A stretch of DNA of 64,000 nt from Pontibacillus salipaludis (GCF_014642405.1 NZ_BMIN01000011.1:1-64000); one strand, 5' to 3'; shown: positions 25,010 through 37,478, counted from the first letter of the stretch. Program-made: numbers and translations. The notes: a model not told the origin generated them from the sequence alone.

Positions 25010-26281
25010 TTAGTCCATGTTTTTGATAAGTGCATCACCGAATTCAGAACACTTCACTTCAGTAGCACCATCCATCATACGAGCAAAGTCGTATGTCACT
25101 GTTTTATTACCAATTGTTTTATCCATGGATTTGGTAATTAAATCTGCCGCTTCTCTCCACTCAAGGTGTTCAAGCATAAGTACACCAGAAAGGATAACAG
25201 AAGATGGATTAACTTTATCCATGCCTGCATACTTTGGAGCCGTTCCGTGTGTAGCTTCAAAGATTGCATGTCCTGTTTCAAAGTTAATGTTCGCACCTGG
25301 AGCAATTCCAATTCCACCTACTTGTGCAGCAAGCGCATCAGAAACGTAATCACCATTAAGATTCATTGTTGCTACAACATCAAACTCTTTTGGACGAGTT
25401 AAAATTTGCTGTAAGAAGATATCAGCAATCGCATCTTTTACAATGATTTTGCCTTCAGCCTCAGCCGCATCTTGTACCTTGTTAGCAGCTTCTTTGCCTT
25501 CTTTCTCAACAATCTCATCATATTGTCTCCAAGTGAAGACTTTATCGCCAAATTCTTGTTCAGCGACTTCATAGCCCCATGCTTTAAATGCGCCTTCTGT
25601 AAACTTCATTATGTTCCCTTTGTGAACAAGCGTTACATTACGACGACCTTCGCGAAGAGCATACTCAATCGCAGAACGTACTAGACGCTTAGTTCCTTCT
25701 TCAGAAACTGGTTTAACGCCAATTCCAGACGTTTCAGGGAAACGAATATTATGTACGCCCATTTCATTCTGTAGAAAATCAATTACTTTTTTCGCTTCAG
25801 GCGTTCCTTTTTGCCACTCAATACCTGCATAAATATCCTCCGTATTTTCACGGAAAATAGCCATATCCGTATCTTGTGGACGCTTAACAGGGGATGGTAC
25901 ACCTTCAAACCAACGTACAGGGCGAAGACAAGTAAACAAGTCTAACTCCTGACGAAGAGCAACGTTTAAGGAACGAATTCCTCCACCAATTGGTGTTGTA
26001 AGAGGACCTTTAATCGCAATTTTGTAATCACGGATCGTATCAAGCGTTTCTTTAGGAAGCCATTCGCCAGTCTTGTCATAAGCTTTTTGACCTGCGTAAA
26101 CTTCTTTCCATTCGATTGATTTGCTGTCGCCATATGCTTTTTGAACAGCTGCTTCAATTACCTTACTCGCAGCAGCCCAAATGTCTGGACCGATTCCATC
26201 ACCTTCAATGTATGGAATGATTGCATGGTTTGGTACGTTCATTTCGCCATTTTCTACTGTAATTTTTTCAGCTTGTGTCAC
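25010..26281 (-). CDS. icd: NADP-dependent isocitrate dehydrogenase
   Basis: Icd converts isocitrate to 2-oxoglutarate. The 423-residue length is that of the Bacillus homodimer. The phosphate-binding serine region is [18 protein letters not shown]; the conserved [14 protein letters not shown] is near 135-150. NADP-binding [19 protein letters not shown] is at about 345-365. AGGAGGGG precedes the ATG. It sits between citZ and mdh. Confidence 0.98.
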   Translation of the reverse strand: MTQAEKITVENGEMNVPNHAIIPYIEGDGIGPDIWAAASKVIEAAVQKAYGDSKSIEWKEVYAGQKAYDKTGEWLPKETLDTIRDYKIAIKGPLTTPIGGGIRSLNVALRQELDLFTCLRPVRWFEGVPSPVKRPQDTDMAIFRENTEDIYAGIEWQKGTPEAKKVIDFLQNEMGVHNIRFPETSGIGVKPVSEEGTKRLVRSAIEYALREGRRNVTLVHKGNIMKFTEGAFKAWGYEVAEQEFGDKVFTWRQYDEIVEKEGKEAANKVQDAAEAEGKIIVKDAIADIFLQQILTRPKEFDVVATMNLNGDYVSDALAAQVGGIGIAPGANINFETGHAIFEATHGTAPKYAGMDKVNPSSVILSGVLMLEHLEWREAADLITKSMDKTIGNKTVTYDFARMMDGATEVKCSEFGDALIKNMD

Positions 26282-26354
26282 TGATAACCCCTCCTAAATC
26301 TTTGCAAATATTCTCACTATAATCATATCACAGGAATTCTATAATCAAAGAATA

Positions 26355-26408
26355 AAAAATTCAAAAGGGTAGACTTAAATGAGTACAACCTCTCTAAGCC
26401 CGCCCTTA
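26355..26408 (-). terminator. Weak hairpin between citZ and icd
   Basis: Minus strand: AAGGG..GGCTTA faces TAAGTC..CCCTT, followed by TTGAATTTTTTATT. Pairing is imperfect with one GT pair, so it would at most partly end transcription before icd. Confidence 0.35.
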
Positions 26409-26424
26409 ATGCTAATTTCATAGA

Positions 26425-27540
26425 TTAGCGATTTTCAATTGCTGTATACGTTTGCCCAGTTGGACCTGTGTAATCAGCACGTGGACGAATCAGGCGATTG
26501 TCTTCATACTGCTCTAAAATGTGTGCCAACCAACCTGACGTACGACTCACAGCAAATAGTGGCGTGAACAGGTCATGATCAATTCCAAGACTATGATAGA
26601 CAGACGCTGAATAGAAATCTACGTTTGCCGGAAGCCCTTTGTTCTCTTTAATATAATCTTCGATTTTCACAGACATGTTATACCACTTAGAATTACCTGT
26701 AAGTTCAGTAAGTTCGCGGGACATTTCTTTTAGGTGTTTCGCACGTGGATCCCCATTCTCATACACGCGGTGCCCCATACCCATAATCTTTTCTTTATTT
26801 TCAAGTTTCTCTTTAATAGCATCGATTGCACGATCTTCGTCGCCAATCTCTGTTAACATTTTCATCACGCGTTCATTCGCTCCACCGTGTAGCGGGCCTT
26901 TTAAAGCACCAATCGCTGCTGTCATACCGCTATAAATATCTGAAAGTGTCGCTACACATACACGAGCTGTAAAGGTAGAAGCGTTTAACTCATGGTCAGC
27001 ATGAAGTACAAGTGCTTTATTGATCGCTTCAATTTCCAAATCTTTTGGCTCTTCACCATTTAGCATGTACAAGAAGTTCGCCGCAAAGCTTAAGCCTTCT
27101 TTAGGCTGCACAGGCTCTTGTCCTCTTCTGATGCGAGCAAAAGCGGTGACGACTGCTGGCATTTTAGCCTGTATGCGGATCGCTTTACGCTTATTCGCGT
27201 TCTCTTCCATCACATCTGACTCTTCATCATTTAAACCTAAAATAGAAACAGCTGTGCGCAATGCTGCCATAGGATGAACCGATTTCAGGTCATATGATTT
27301 CAAATGGTCGATTACGGATTGAGGAATCGCCATCTCTCTATTTAACTCACCCTTAAACTGATCTAGCTCACTCTTAGTCGGTAACTGCTTATTCCAAAGA
27401 AGATAAATAACCTCTTCGAAACTAGAGTTTTGAGCTAAATCATCAATGTTATACCCCACATAGGTAAGCTGATCATCAATAATTGAACTAATAGAGGATT
27501 CCGTTGCAATAATCCCTTCTAAACCTTTAGTAGCTGCCAT
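26425..27540 (-). CDS. citZ: Citrate synthase
   Basis: CitZ condenses acetyl-CoA and oxaloacetate. The 371-residue protein is the short Gram-positive/type I form. It has the catalytic His in LHADHELNASTF and the second His in GMGHRVYENGDPRAK, and the final catalytic Asp region in NVDFYSASVYHSLGI. It is first of citZ-icd-mdh. AGGAGAGAG lies before the ATG, and a promoter lies at 27653-27681. Confidence 0.98.
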   Translation of the reverse strand: MAATKGLEGIIATESSISSIIDDQLTYVGYNIDDLAQNSSFEEVIYLLWNKQLPTKSELDQFKGELNREMAIPQSVIDHLKSYDLKSVHPMAALRTAVSILGLNDEESDVMEENANKRKAIRIQAKMPAVVTAFARIRRGQEPVQPKEGLSFAANFLYMLNGEEPKDLEIEAINKALVLHADHELNASTFTARVCVATLSDIYSGMTAAIGALKGPLHGGANERVMKMLTEIGDEDRAIDAIKEKLENKEKIMGMGHRVYENGDPRAKHLKEMSRELTELTGNSKWYNMSVKIEDYIKENKGLPANVDFYSASVYHSLGIDHDLFTPLFAVSRTSGWLAHILEQYEDNRLIRPRADYTGPTGQTYTAIENR

Positions 27541-27652
27541 TGATACTCTCTCCTTTTTCCCTAATTTTTCCCCGTATACGTTCTCTATGTAAACCCGAGA
27601 AAACGCTTAACATATTTATTAAAAAATTTTCAGGATATCATCCCCATAAACA

Positions 27653-27681
27653 ATTATAAACAAATATCAGATTTTTGTGAA
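27653..27681 (-). promoter_or_regulatory. Candidate citZ promoter
   Basis: Minus strand: TTCACA, a 17-nt spacer, TATAAT, about 110 nt upstream of citZ. The region 27541-27833 is AT-rich; apart from this I see no certain operator. Confidence 0.65.
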
Positions 27682-27833
27682 ATGAAACCGTTTAATTTTC
27701 TGAAAAAATCTACAACGGATATGGTAACAATTCCTCTATATCAGATGGTTAAAACATCTATTTTCCTTATATTTCTACTTTTTTAATCGTGTGAAACAAA
27801 AAATCCTAACAAAGCATTACAACGTCATTTAAC

Positions 27834-27869
27834 TTAAAAAAGGAAGTTCTTGGTGTACAAGAACTTCCT
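27834..27869 (-). terminator. ytwI terminator
   Basis: Minus strand: AGGAAGTTCTTG, loop, CAAGAACTTCCT, TTTTTAAG. It lies just behind ytwI. Confidence 0.9.
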
Positions 27870-27884
27870 GAATGATGCTATTTA

Positions 27885-28358
27885 TTAGAATAATTTAACA
27901 ATGCTATCAACCAATTTCATAGCCATATAGGCTATACCGGCACCGATGAGTGGTCCCACAGCCACACCATTGAAGAAAACGACAGCAAGAATCGTTCCGA
28001 TAATTAACGCGGTAGTTAATTGCGGGTCACTAGCGAGTAAACTTAAACCATCACGGGCTACAAAAGCGACAAACATACCTGCCCCTAAACAGATCCACGC
28101 ATAATAGGACTTTACACTCTCAGCAAGCTCTTTAAATCCGATTTCTCCTGTGGCAATAGGGATTAAAACAGAAATGGTAATAATCGTAACCCCGATGCTC
28201 ATTCCTTTTGATTCAAAGAATGGGAATACTTTTTCATCTAATTTAAACAGCTTCAACCCAGCTAATACATATACCGCAATCATTATAGATTGATTTTTTC
28301 CAATGAGTCCTAATAAGAATAATATAAGTAAGAAAATAGTAGACTGTGATATAACCAT
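27885..28358 (-). CDS. ytwI: DUF441 family membrane protein YtwI
   Basis: The 157-residue, very hydrophobic protein has about four membrane segments. The family signature includes GLIGKNQSIMIAVYVLAGLKL and VARDGLSLLASDPQLTTALIIGTI. The function is unknown. I choose ATG 28358 over an earlier frame start, because GGAGGGG lies 5 nt upstream. It is placed between citZ and ytvI, as in B. subtilis. Confidence 0.9.
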   Translation of the reverse strand: MVISQSTIFLLILFLLGLIGKNQSIMIAVYVLAGLKLFKLDEKVFPFFESKGMSIGVTIITISVLIPIATGEIGFKELAESVKSYYAWICLGAGMFVAFVARDGLSLLASDPQLTTALIIGTILAVVFFNGVAVGPLIGAGIAYMAMKLVDSIVKLF

Positions 28359-28492
28359 TTGTTCCCCTCCAAAATTACTTTTCAGCAAAAACCAAATGTA
28401 ATCTTACCACACCCCTATTGAATTGAACAAAGAGTCCCGTTTGTAAATAAACAGTCAGATGTAATTTACTTTAAAGGAGGCAAGTGAAAGAA

Positions 28493-29626
28493 ATGGACAA
28501 GGACCATGCTTGGCTTTTACTATCACGTATTATAAGAAGTATGCTAGTTGGGATTATAGTGGCCGCAAGTGTTTTTACAACAATATTATTATGGACGTAT
28601 CTCTACCCTTTTATTATTGCTTTGACCATTGCCTATTTGATTAATCCTTTAGTTAATATTTTAGAGAACAAAACCCATGCTCCTAGAAGCTTAGCAGTCT
28701 TTATTGCTATCATGCTTTTGTTAGGAGCGATCATTGGTGTCATAACACTTCTTGTCGTTGAACTTATTGATGGTTTTACTTATTTAGGAATGCAACTTCC
28801 AGAACATTTCAGAACTTTAATTTCATATCTTGAAAATCTTCTGACTTACAAGATTGTTCCGTTATACGAAAGAATAACTTCTATCATGAATACATTAGAC
28901 GCATCCCAACAACAAGAGATCATCCTACAAATCCAAAACGTCGGAGCCAACATCGCTCAAAGTGGGGCAGAATTGCTTGGTGATGTATTAAATGCAATTC
29001 CATCTTACCTAAAAAAACTACCTAACTTTGCTACTGTATTAATTTTTTCTTTGCTCGGAACTTTCTTTATCAGCAAGGACTGGTATAAGCTTTCCATACG
29101 AATTAAAAAACTCACACCTTCTAAAGTAGCAGAATCAAGCGCTAGTGTCTTTAGCGGCCTCCAAAAAGCTCTATTGGGCTTTATTAAAGCTCAATTCACA
29201 CTCATATCTATTACAGCCTTCATCGTGCTCATCGGCCTTCTTATTCTACGCGTAGAATATGCGGTAACAATAGCCATATTAACGGGCGCGGTTGATCTGT
29301 TACCTTATTTGGGTACAGGTTTTGTATTTGTTCCATGGATCGTATATATGTTCTTCACTGGTAATTACTTCTTAACCATCGGTTTATCTATCTTATACAC
29401 CATTGTCATTGTACAGCGACAAATGATGGAGCCAAAAGTTTTATCTACAAATATCGGCTTAGATCCCCTAGCAACATTGATGGCTTTATTTGTAGGTTTT
29501 CAACTTTTTGGATTCTTAGGATTGATTATAGGTCCTGTCTCACTTGTCATGTTAAACACCTTGCATCAAAGCGGGGTTTTTAAGGAAATATGGGCTTATA
29601 TAATCGGGAAAACGACCTCTTCCTAG
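28493..29626 (+). CDS. ytvI: AI-2E/PerM family membrane protein YtvI
   Basis: The 377-residue polytopic membrane protein is of the AI-2E transporter (PerM/YtvI) family, noted as sporulation-associated in Bacillus. It has an N-terminal pair of helices (residues 10-50), a soluble middle, and five or six helices in the second half including TILTGAVDLLPYLGTGFVFVPW and IGLDPLATLMALFVGFQLFG, both family signatures. A GTG at 28484 lies too close to AAAGGAGG; I take the ATG at 28493, but GTG is not excluded. It is divergent from ytwI. Confidence 0.9.
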   Translation: MDKDHAWLLLSRIIRSMLVGIIVAASVFTTILLWTYLYPFIIALTIAYLINPLVNILENKTHAPRSLAVFIAIMLLLGAIIGVITLLVVELIDGFTYLGMQLPEHFRTLISYLENLLTYKIVPLYERITSIMNTLDASQQQEIILQIQNVGANIAQSGAELLGDVLNAIPSYLKKLPNFATVLIFSLLGTFFISKDWYKLSIRIKKLTPSKVAESSASVFSGLQKALLGFIKAQFTLISITAFIVLIGLLILRVEYAVTIAILTGAVDLLPYLGTGFVFVPWIVYMFFTGNYFLTIGLSILYTIVIVQRQMMEPKVLSTNIGLDPLATLMALFVGFQLFGFLGLIIGPVSLVMLNTLHQSGVFKEIWAYIIGKTTSS

Positions 29627-29644
29627 TTTGAAGTATATAGAATG

Positions 29645-29679
29645 ACAAAAAGTCCAGAGTCAGCCCCTGGACTTTTTAA
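29645..29679. terminator. Shared terminator between ytvI and fxsA
   Basis: AAAAAGTCCAG faces CTGGACTTTTT. Poly-T on both strands serves the convergent ytvI and fxsA. Confidence 0.85.
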
Positions 29680-29706
29680 CATATCTATTAAATTCTCATT
29701 CATTCT

Positions 29707-30099
29707 TTATCTTCTGAAGATTGTAATCGTCCCATTCTCCATCATGCGCTTCACAGCTTTTTGCAATGAGCGTTTCAATGGTGTACGAGTGATTGGGAGA
29801 AGGAGAGTAAAGCCTACTGCATCCGTTATAAAACCTGGAGTAAATAACACAACAGCACCAATTAATATACAGATTCCATCAAAGATCTCTTCCTGTGGAA
29901 CTATACCTCTTTGAACGTTATCTCTTGCTCGATTGAGCGTTTCCATCCCTTGCTTTTTGGCTAGGAACGCACCAAGTATGCCTGTAGCAATAATAAGAAG
30001 GATGACCCACCAAGGCCCAACAAGATTGCCAGCCCAGACCAGGACACCAATCTCAAGTGCAGGTACAACTAATATAAATAGTAAAAGCCATCGAAACAC
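29707..30099 (-). CDS. fxsA: FxsA family membrane protein
   Basis: The 130-residue membrane protein has the FxsA/YtzA pattern: MFRWLLLFILVVPALEIGVLV, then GPWWVILLIIATGILGAFLAKKQG, and VLFTPGFITDAVGFTLLLP. In E. coli FxsA affects phage T7 exclusion by the F plasmid; the role in Firmicutes is unknown. AGGGAG precedes the ATG. Located between ytvI and pyk as in B. subtilis. Confidence 0.93.
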   Translation of the reverse strand: MFRWLLLFILVVPALEIGVLVWAGNLVGPWWVILLIIATGILGAFLAKKQGMETLNRARDNVQRGIVPQEEIFDGICILIGAVVLFTPGFITDAVGFTLLLPITRTPLKRSLQKAVKRMMENGTITIFRR

Positions 30100-30231
30100 A
30101 AAAATCTCCCTTTCACCTAGAACTTAAACTTTATCTTTATTATACATGAAAACCTATTGTATTCCTAACATCCTCATTCTTCATATCGATCTTAGAAGCC
30201 GATATCCAATAATAATAGTTGGTACAATCAC

Positions 30232-30262
30232 AAAAAAGAGACCCAGGAAACCCGGGTCTCTA
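30232..30262 (-). terminator. pfkA-pyk terminator
   Basis: Minus strand: GAGACCCGGG, loop TTTC, CTGGGTCTC, TTTTTTGTG. Confidence 0.9.
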
Positions 30263-30272
30263 TAGTTCAATC

Positions 30273-32039
30273 TTATAGTACGCTAGCATGACCTTGATAG
30301 ATGTCGCCGCGCGCAGAATCAATTGTAATTTCATCTCCATCGCTTACAATCGTAGTCGCATCTGAAACTCCAACGATAACTGGAATTCCTAGGCTTAAGC
30401 CTACTACAGCTGCGTGAGAAGTAAGTCCGCCTTCTTGAGTAACAAGACCGCTTGCTTTTTCAATTGCAGGCATCATTTCTTTGTCTGTACCGATTGTAAC
30501 AAGAATGTCTCCTTCTTCCACTTTGCTGTTTGCTTCTTCTGCTGTTTTCGCAACAACTACTTTACCGAAAGCAGATTTCTTTCCAATTCCTTGACCTTTT
30601 GTTACAACATCACCTACTACGTGAACTTTCATAAGGTTTGTTGTACCACTTTCGCCAACTGGTACACCTGCTGTAATAATTACGCGGTCACCACGGTTGA
30701 ACGCCCCAGTCTTAAGACCGTTATCGATTGCTTTAGTAAGCATGTCGTCTGTAGACTCAGAACGGTCGCCTAATACAGCATGAACTCCCCACACAAGAGA
30801 AAGCATGCGCTGTACGCGCTCATCAGAAGTAACAGCTACAAGCGGAGCTTTTGGACGATATTTAGAGATCATTTTAGCCGTGTAGCCACTTTCTGTTGGA
30901 GTTAGAATGGCCGCCACATTTAAGTTCATTGCTGTATGAGTAACAGATTGACTAATAGCGTCAGTAATAGTCATATCGCTTGTACGAGACAGATTACTTA
31001 AGATCATTTGATGATCAATTGCAGATTCAGCACGTAACGCAATATTATTCATTGTCGTTACAGCTTCTACTGGGTAGCTACCTGCAGCTGTTTCGCCACT
31101 AAGCATGATTGCATCTGTGCCATCAAAAATCGCGTTAGCTACGTCACTTGCTTCTGCGCGTGTAGGACGTGGATTACGTTGCATAGAATCAAGCATTTGT
31201 GTAGCAGTGATTACTGGCTTACCAGCTGTATTACATTGACGGATTAGTTCTTTCTGAACAAGAGGTACCTCTTCTGCAGGAATTTCTACACCTAGGTCAC
31301 CACGTGCAACCATCAGGCCGTCACTGACTTCTAGAATTTCTTTGATATTGTCTACGCCTTCTTGGTTTTCAATCTTTGGTATGATTTGAATGTGATTAGC
31401 GTCATGTTTTTCTAGTAGTTCACGGATTTCAAGAACATCTGATGCACGACGAACGAAAGATGCCGCGATAAAGTCTACGCCCTGTTCGATACCAAAGATA
31501 ATGTCAGCTGCGTCTTTATCTGTAATACCAGGCAAGCTTACACTAACGTTTGGAACGTTTACGCCTTTTTTGTTCTTAAGTGGGCCAGAGTTTAGGATAC
31601 GAGTACGAATCTCATTTTGCTCTTTTAATACTTCAAGTACTTCTAATTCAACTAATCCATCATCTAGAAGAATTTTTCCTCCAACGTGAACATCGTCGAT
31701 TAGTCCAGGGTACGTTACAGCAAAACGATTTTCGTCACCTTCAAGCTCTTCATCCATTGATACATTGATTTCAGAACCTTTCTCAAGGTGGATCTCGCCC
31801 TCTTTAAGTTTGCCAGTACGGATTTCCGGTCCTTTTGTATCTAAAAGAATGGCTACCGTATTTCCTGTTTGCTTTGCAGCTTCACGGATGCTTTTTATAC
31901 GAGCTCCGTGCTCATCGAAATCTCCGTGAGAGAAGTTAAGACGTGCCACGTTCATTCCTGAATTCATAAGCTCTGTTAATTGTTCAACGCTCTCAGACGC
32001 TGGTCCAATTGTACATACAATTTTTGTTTTCTTTTTCAT
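30273..32039 (-). CDS. pyk: Pyruvate kinase
   Basis: Pyk makes pyruvate and ATP from PEP. The 588-residue length is that of the Bacillus enzyme with its extra C-terminal domain. It has [14 protein letters not shown] (substrate/K+ region), [13 protein letters not shown], the active-site block with [14 protein letters not shown] and [12 protein letters not shown], and [10 protein letters not shown]-terminal PEP-utiliser-like domain ends with [18 protein letters not shown] choose ATG 32039, with GGAGG 9 nt upstream. It follows pfkA by 74 nt. Confidence 0.98.
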   Translation of the reverse strand: MKKKTKIVCTIGPASESVEQLTELMNSGMNVARLNFSHGDFDEHGARIKSIREAAKQTGNTVAILLDTKGPEIRTGKLKEGEIHLEKGSEINVSMDEELEGDENRFAVTYPGLIDDVHVGGKILLDDGLVELEVLEVLKEQNEIRTRILNSGPLKNKKGVNVPNVSVSLPGITDKDAADIIFGIEQGVDFIAASFVRRASDVLEIRELLEKHDANHIQIIPKIENQEGVDNIKEILEVSDGLMVARGDLGVEIPAEEVPLVQKELIRQCNTAGKPVITATQMLDSMQRNPRPTRAEASDVANAIFDGTDAIMLSGETAAGSYPVEAVTTMNNIALRAESAIDHQMILSNLSRTSDMTITDAISQSVTHTAMNLNVAAILTPTESGYTAKMISKYRPKAPLVAVTSDERVQRMLSLVWGVHAVLGDRSESTDDMLTKAIDNGLKTGAFNRGDRVIITAGVPVGESGTTNLMKVHVVGDVVTKGQGIGKKSAFGKVVVAKTAEEANSKVEEGDILVTIGTDKEMMPAIEKASGLVTQEGGLTSHAAVVGLSLGIPVIVGVSDATTIVSDGDEITIDSARGDIYQGHASVL

Positions 32040-32113
32040 TGCAATGGTCCTCCTCAAAAGTCTTCATTTTATCGTTCAAACTGAGATCGTTCCCACAGCC
32101 CTCGAGGATATTT

Positions 32114-33462
<1,349 letters not shown>

Positions 33463-33529
33463 AAAAGGGGTGCCTTTCCAGTTAAGACTGTAACGTTACC
33501 TAAGAAGTTACGCCTCATCAGACACCCCC
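33463..33529 (-). terminator. Possible accDA terminator
   Basis: Minus strand: GGGGTG, a 50-nt inner part with its own GTAAC/GTTAC pairing, CACCCC, then TTTTC. It lies 15 nt behind accA. The long loop makes it less certain. Confidence 0.5.
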
Positions 33530-33543
33530 ATCCTACAGAAAGA

Positions 33544-34500
33544 CTACAACGTTGAGTAGTCTCCAATCTGCTTATATTTTTCCCATCTCTTCTCAAGTAA
33601 TTCCTCTTTCGGTAAATCATAAAGCTCTTGTAAAGACTGATTCAGAACATGATCAATCTCTGTTGCTTGAAGAGCTACATCACGATGGGCTCCACCTTTA
33701 AGTTCAGGGATAATATCGTCAATCACTTGGAGCTTCTTTAGATCATAAGACGTAATCATCATCGTTTCTGCAGCTTTTTGAGCTAAGCCCGAGTCTTTCC
33801 AAAGAAGAGCAGCGGCGCCTTCTGGAGAGATCACTGAGTAAGTTGAGTTTTCAAGCATATGAATCCGATCGCCAACTCCTAGCGCAAGGGCTCCGCCACT
33901 TCCGCCCTCGCCAATAACGATACAAATAATCGGTACTCTTAAGCCGGCCATTTCCATCAAATTTCGCGCGATGGCTTCGCTTTGCCCTCTCTCTTCAGCT
34001 GCTTTACCAGGGTAAGCGCCCTTCGTGTCAATAAAACAAATGATTGGACGATTAAACTTCTCTGCTTGCTTCATATGACGCAAAGCTTTCCGGTACCCTT
34101 CTGGATGCGGCATACCGAAATTACGTCTGATGTTTTCTTTTGTATCTTTTCCGCGTTGGTGTCCAATTACTGTGACAGGTTTGCCCTTATACTTTGCCAC
34201 ACCAGATACAATTGCTTCATCATCACCATATAAACGATCGCCATGAAATTCCAAGAAATGAGTAAACAATTCTTTCACATAGTCTAATGTCGTCGGACGC
34301 TCTGCGTGCCGAGCCATTTGTACGCGATCCCAGGGCTTCATGTTTCCATAAACGTCTTCTTCTAGCTTCACTAAACGTTGTTCTAAGGTTTCAATTTCAG
34401 AAGTTAAATCCATGTCGCTTTCTGCTGTGAATTTTTTTAATTCTGCAATCTTTTCCCTCAGTTCCATAACTGGTTTCTCAAACTCTAAAACCTGTTTCAC
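33544..34500 (-). CDS. accA: Acetyl-CoA carboxylase carboxyltransferase alpha subunit
   Basis: AccA forms an A2B2 carboxyltransferase with AccD and makes malonyl-CoA for fatty acid synthesis. The 318-residue protein has the N-terminal helix pair ([14 protein letters not shown]) and the crotonase-like core with [35 protein letters not shown] and [17 protein letters not shown]. It starts with GTG overlapping the accD stop as GTGA, so translation is coupled. Confidence 0.98.
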   Translation of the reverse strand: MKQVLEFEKPVMELREKIAELKKFTAESDMDLTSEIETLEQRLVKLEEDVYGNMKPWDRVQMARHAERPTTLDYVKELFTHFLEFHGDRLYGDDEAIVSGVAKYKGKPVTVIGHQRGKDTKENIRRNFGMPHPEGYRKALRHMKQAEKFNRPIICFIDTKGAYPGKAAEERGQSEAIARNLMEMAGLRVPIICIVIGEGGSGGALALGVGDRIHMLENSTYSVISPEGAAALLWKDSGLAQKAAETMMITSYDLKKLQVIDDIIPELKGGAHRDVALQATEIDHVLNQSLQELYDLPKEELLEKRWEKYKQIGDYSTL

Positions 34501-35357
34501 GATGGCTGGGCACCTCCTTCATGAATGTCCAATAGAGTAGTTAGAACTTCTTTCATATCTTGACGCTCAATCACCTGGTCCAGATGACCATGCTTTAAAA
34601 GAAATTCTGCTGTTTGAAAGTCTTCAGGAAGTTCCTCCCGAATCGTTTGTTCAATAATTCTACGGCCCGCAAACCCAATTAAAGCGCCAGGTTCTGCAAA
34701 GTTATAATCTCCAATTGAAGCAAAGCTTGCTGAAACACCACCTGTTGTAGGATGGGTCATTACAGAGATCATTAGACCTCCCGCTTCACTGAATCGTTTA
34801 ATAGCTATAGAGGTTTTCGTCATTTGCATCAGGCTTAAAACACCTTCTTGCATCCGAGCACCACCACTGGCTGTAAATATAATAAATGGAATCTTTTGCT
34901 CTTTCGCTTTTTCAATCGCTCGAGCGATTTTTTCCCCCACAACAGACCCCATACTTCCCATACGAAAGCGAGAGTCCATGACAGCAAAAGCCGTTTCAAA
35001 TCCCTGCATTTTACCTTTACCCGTCACTACAGCTTCGTTCAGACCTGTTTTCTCACGGTCTTTCTCTACCTTCTCTAGGTAATCCGGGAAGCCTAGTGGG
35101 TTTTCGGTTATGATATTTTGATCCCATTCTTCGAAAGTATGTTCATCAAACAAACTATCAATTCGTTCTCTCGCTGTCATTTGATGATGGAAAGAACAAT
35201 TTGGGCAGACATTCAAATTCTTTTTTAATTCTTTACGGTAAAAGATTTTATGACAATTAGGACATTTTTGCATCAATCCTTCGGGGATCTCTTGCTTTGC
35301 TTCTTCCCGAGGTATGGATGCGTACTTTTTCTTCTTGCTAAAAAAATCTTTAAGCAA
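34497..35357 (-). CDS. accD: Acetyl-CoA carboxylase carboxyltransferase beta subunit
   Basis: This is the zinc-containing partner of AccA. The 286-residue protein has the N-terminal zinc ribbon ([10 protein letters not shown] and [11 protein letters not shown], about residues 32-57) and the carboxyltransferase core with [20 protein letters not shown] and [22 protein letters not shown] stands before the ATG. The accD-accA order and overlap are typical. Confidence 0.98.
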   Translation of the reverse strand: MLKDFFSKKKKYASIPREEAKQEIPEGLMQKCPNCHKIFYRKELKKNLNVCPNCSFHHQMTARERIDSLFDEHTFEEWDQNIITENPLGFPDYLEKVEKDREKTGLNEAVVTGKGKMQGFETAFAVMDSRFRMGSMGSVVGEKIARAIEKAKEQKIPFIIFTASGGARMQEGVLSLMQMTKTSIAIKRFSEAGGLMISVMTHPTTGGVSASFASIGDYNFAEPGALIGFAGRRIIEQTIREELPEDFQTAEFLLKHGHLDQVIERQDMKEVLTTLLDIHEGGAQPS

Positions 35358-35445
35358 GGTGATTCCTCCTTTAGGACATATAAAGCCTGTCTACCTTTTC
35401 ACTTTAACGAAAATTTTTAAAAAGTGTTGTAGAATTTTGTCTTGA

Positions 35446-36075
35446 TCATTTCGACATTTTCTCCTGATAGAGTTGTGCACAGAGTATTTCTATCCGTTTG
35501 TCGTCCTTGGCTTGAAGGGCATCAATAAGTGCTTTATATAAATCTATATCGTAAACGGGTTTGTGGAATGTACGCGAAAACTCTTCCATTAAGCGCCATA
35601 TTTTAAGTAATAGTTGGTTTTCCCCAACGTCAAATATCGTATAAAAAAAGTCATAATGAAACGTTTCAGAGCCAGATTCAAATAGCCGTACATGCTCTTC
35701 TAATGTTTGAAAATCCTGGTCACTTAAATGGTGCATAGCAATTTTAGAAGCTTCTTTCTCAATTAATTGTTTCGTCGACTTTAAATTCTCTTTCGTTTTC
35801 GCTTCTTGAAGTATAAAAGCAGACAAGATCTCAACCATATGATAAGGGCGATAAGAACTTAAGAATGTCCCCTCTCCCCTTCTCGTTTCAATTAAACCTA
35901 AAAGCTCCATCGCACGGAGAGCCTCTCGAACAGAAGAGCGTCCAGCGCCCAACTGTTCTGAGAGTTCTCGTTCTGATGGAAGCTTATCTCCTGGTGAGAG
36001 TTTATTTAGATCGATTAAGCGTCTGATTTCCTTCAATACCTCTTCGTACACTTTAGATTTAGATGGTATTGTCAC
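35446..36075 (-). CDS. GntR/FadR family transcriptional regulator
   Basis: The 209-residue regulator has a winged helix in GntR style (LSPGDKLPSERELSEQLGAGRSSVREALRAME, about 27-58, then GLIETRRGEGTFL) and a FadR-type helical C-domain that normally binds an organic acid or acyl ligand. The usual metal-binding histidines of FCD domains are only partly visible (H145, H171 region). It lies between the malic enzyme gene and accD. A palindrome of the kind bound by this subfamily lies at the malic enzyme promoter (37426-37440), so it probably controls its own operon in response to a carboxylate. Confidence 0.88.
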   Translation of the reverse strand: MTIPSKSKVYEEVLKEIRRLIDLNKLSPGDKLPSERELSEQLGAGRSSVREALRAMELLGLIETRRGEGTFLSSYRPYHMVEILSAFILQEAKTKENLKSTKQLIEKEASKIAMHHLSDQDFQTLEEHVRLFESGSETFHYDFFYTIFDVGENQLLLKIWRLMEEFSRTFHKPVYDIDLYKALIDALQAKDDKRIEILCAQLYQEKMSK

Positions 36076-36130
36076 GGATCAGGCTCACTCCTTTGATCAT
36101 AATCCTATAAGAGATTGCGTACTTCGAAAC

Positions 36131-37375
36131 CTATTCATTATCTTCATCAATTAAAGCAAGCTGACGCGTTTTCTCTGCGACTTCTTCAGGGTCAACCTGA
36201 TGACGAGCTACACCCGACTCCATAGCAGCTTTAGCTACAGCCGCTGCTACAGCAGGGGCTACTCTTGTATCGAATGGAGCAGGAATAACGTAGTCTGCGT
36301 GTAGTTCTTCTTCACTTACTAAAGAAGCAATTGCTTCCGCTGCAGCAATCTTCATTTTCTCATTAATTCTAGTAGCTCGTACATCAAGAGCTCCACGGAA
36401 GATACCAGGGAATGCTAAAACATTGTTTACCTGATTCGGGAAATCAGAGCGGCCTGTCCCAATAACGCTTGCCCCAGCATTCTTTGCATCTTCTGGCATA
36501 ATTTCAGGTTCTGGATTTGCCATGGCGAATATAATTGGGTCATCATTCATATTCTCAACCATTTCCTTAGAAAGTAACCCTCCTACAGATACCCCTACGA
36601 AAACATCTGCTCCTTGCATAACATCAGAAAGCTCGCCTTCTATGCGATCTTTATTTGTCATCTTAGCAATCTCATCTTTAACATCGTTCATCCCATAACT
36701 GCGTCCTTCAAAAATGGCCCCTTTTGAATCACACATGATAATATCACGAACACCGAAATGGTAAAGGAGCTTAATAATCGCAATACCAGCAGCACCAGCA
36801 CCGTTTGCCACTACTTTAATATCAGACCATTTCTTGCCTGATAGCTTCAATGCGTTCATTAATCCAGCAACAGTCACAATCGCTGTACCATGTTGATCAT
36901 CGTGAAAAATAGGAATATTCGTTTCCTTCTTTAAACGTTCTTCTATAATGAAACAGTTCGGAGCAGCAATATCTTCAAGATTCACTCCGCCAAAGGTTGG
37001 TTCCATTAATTTAACAGTCTGTACAATTTGATCCACATCATTCGTTCCCAGGCAAATTGGGAACGCATCAACACCTGCGAAACTCTTAAATAACGCCGCT
37101 TTTCCTTCCATAACTGGCAAAGAAGCTTCTGCTCCAATATTGCCCAAACCAAGCACAGCAGAACCGTCACTAACAACAGCTACCATATTCCCTTTCATCG
37201 TATAATCATAGACCGCTTCCTTCTGGTCATAGATCTCCTTACAAGGCTCAGCCACCCCTGGAGAGTAAGCTAAACTTAAATCATTTTTATTTTTAACAGG
37301 AACCTTAGAATGCGTCGCAAGCTTCCCTTTATGAACTCGGTGCATATGAAGTGCCTCTTCACGTAAATTCGTCAC
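36131..37375 (-). CDS. ytsJ: NAD(P)-dependent malic enzyme
   Basis: Malic enzyme decarboxylates malate to pyruvate, with NADPH or NADH formation. The 414-residue protein is the short bacterial form (YtsJ is similar in length). It has [19 protein letters not shown], the catalytic Tyr and Lys regions ([29 protein letters not shown]), the metal site [24 protein letters not shown], and a Rossmann [15 protein letters not shown] choose GTG 37375 with AAGGAG 9 nt upstream; the longer in-frame start lacks a site. The downstream GntR gene is probably co-transcribed. Confidence 0.93.
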   Translation of the reverse strand: MTNLREEALHMHRVHKGKLATHSKVPVKNKNDLSLAYSPGVAEPCKEIYDQKEAVYDYTMKGNMVAVVSDGSAVLGLGNIGAEASLPVMEGKAALFKSFAGVDAFPICLGTNDVDQIVQTVKLMEPTFGGVNLEDIAAPNCFIIEERLKKETNIPIFHDDQHGTAIVTVAGLMNALKLSGKKWSDIKVVANGAGAAGIAIIKLLYHFGVRDIIMCDSKGAIFEGRSYGMNDVKDEIAKMTNKDRIEGELSDVMQGADVFVGVSVGGLLSKEMVENMNDDPIIFAMANPEPEIMPEDAKNAGASVIGTGRSDFPNQVNNVLAFPGIFRGALDVRATRINEKMKIAAAEAIASLVSEEELHADYVIPAPFDTRVAPAVAAAVAKAAMESGVARHQVDPEEVAEKTRQLALIDEDNE

Positions 37376-37425
37376 CAAAACCCGCTCCTTCTTTGTAAAA
37401 AAACGTATTGTAAAAACCTTCACAA

Positions 37426-37440
37426 AGTGGTCTGACCACT
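37426..37440 (-). promoter_or_regulatory. FadR/PdhR-type operator before the malic enzyme gene
   Basis: AGTGGTC-T-GACCACT is a perfect palindrome with 7-bp half sites. FadR-subfamily GntR proteins bind tGGTnnnACCa sites. It lies at about the transcription start of the promoter 37451-37478, where a bound repressor would block initiation. Confidence 0.7.
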
Positions 37441-37450
37441 AACCTACTTC

Positions 37451-37478
37451 ATTATAACAAATGGCTATGTTGTGTAAA
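37451..37478 (-). promoter_or_regulatory. Promoter of the malic enzyme gene
   Basis: Minus strand: TTTACA, a 16-nt spacer, TATAAT (perfect -10). The family B repeat array begins at 37482, only a few nt upstream of the -35 box. Confidence 0.8.

Noticed and set aside
27590-27620. cre-like sequence (TGTTAAGCGTTTTC on the minus strand) before citZ
   Set aside because: Compared with the CcpA consensus it has one extra base between the half sites, so I do not call it.
35358-35445. Second FadR-type operator before accD
   Set aside because: No palindrome of the GGTC-n-GACC type is present between the regulator gene and accD.
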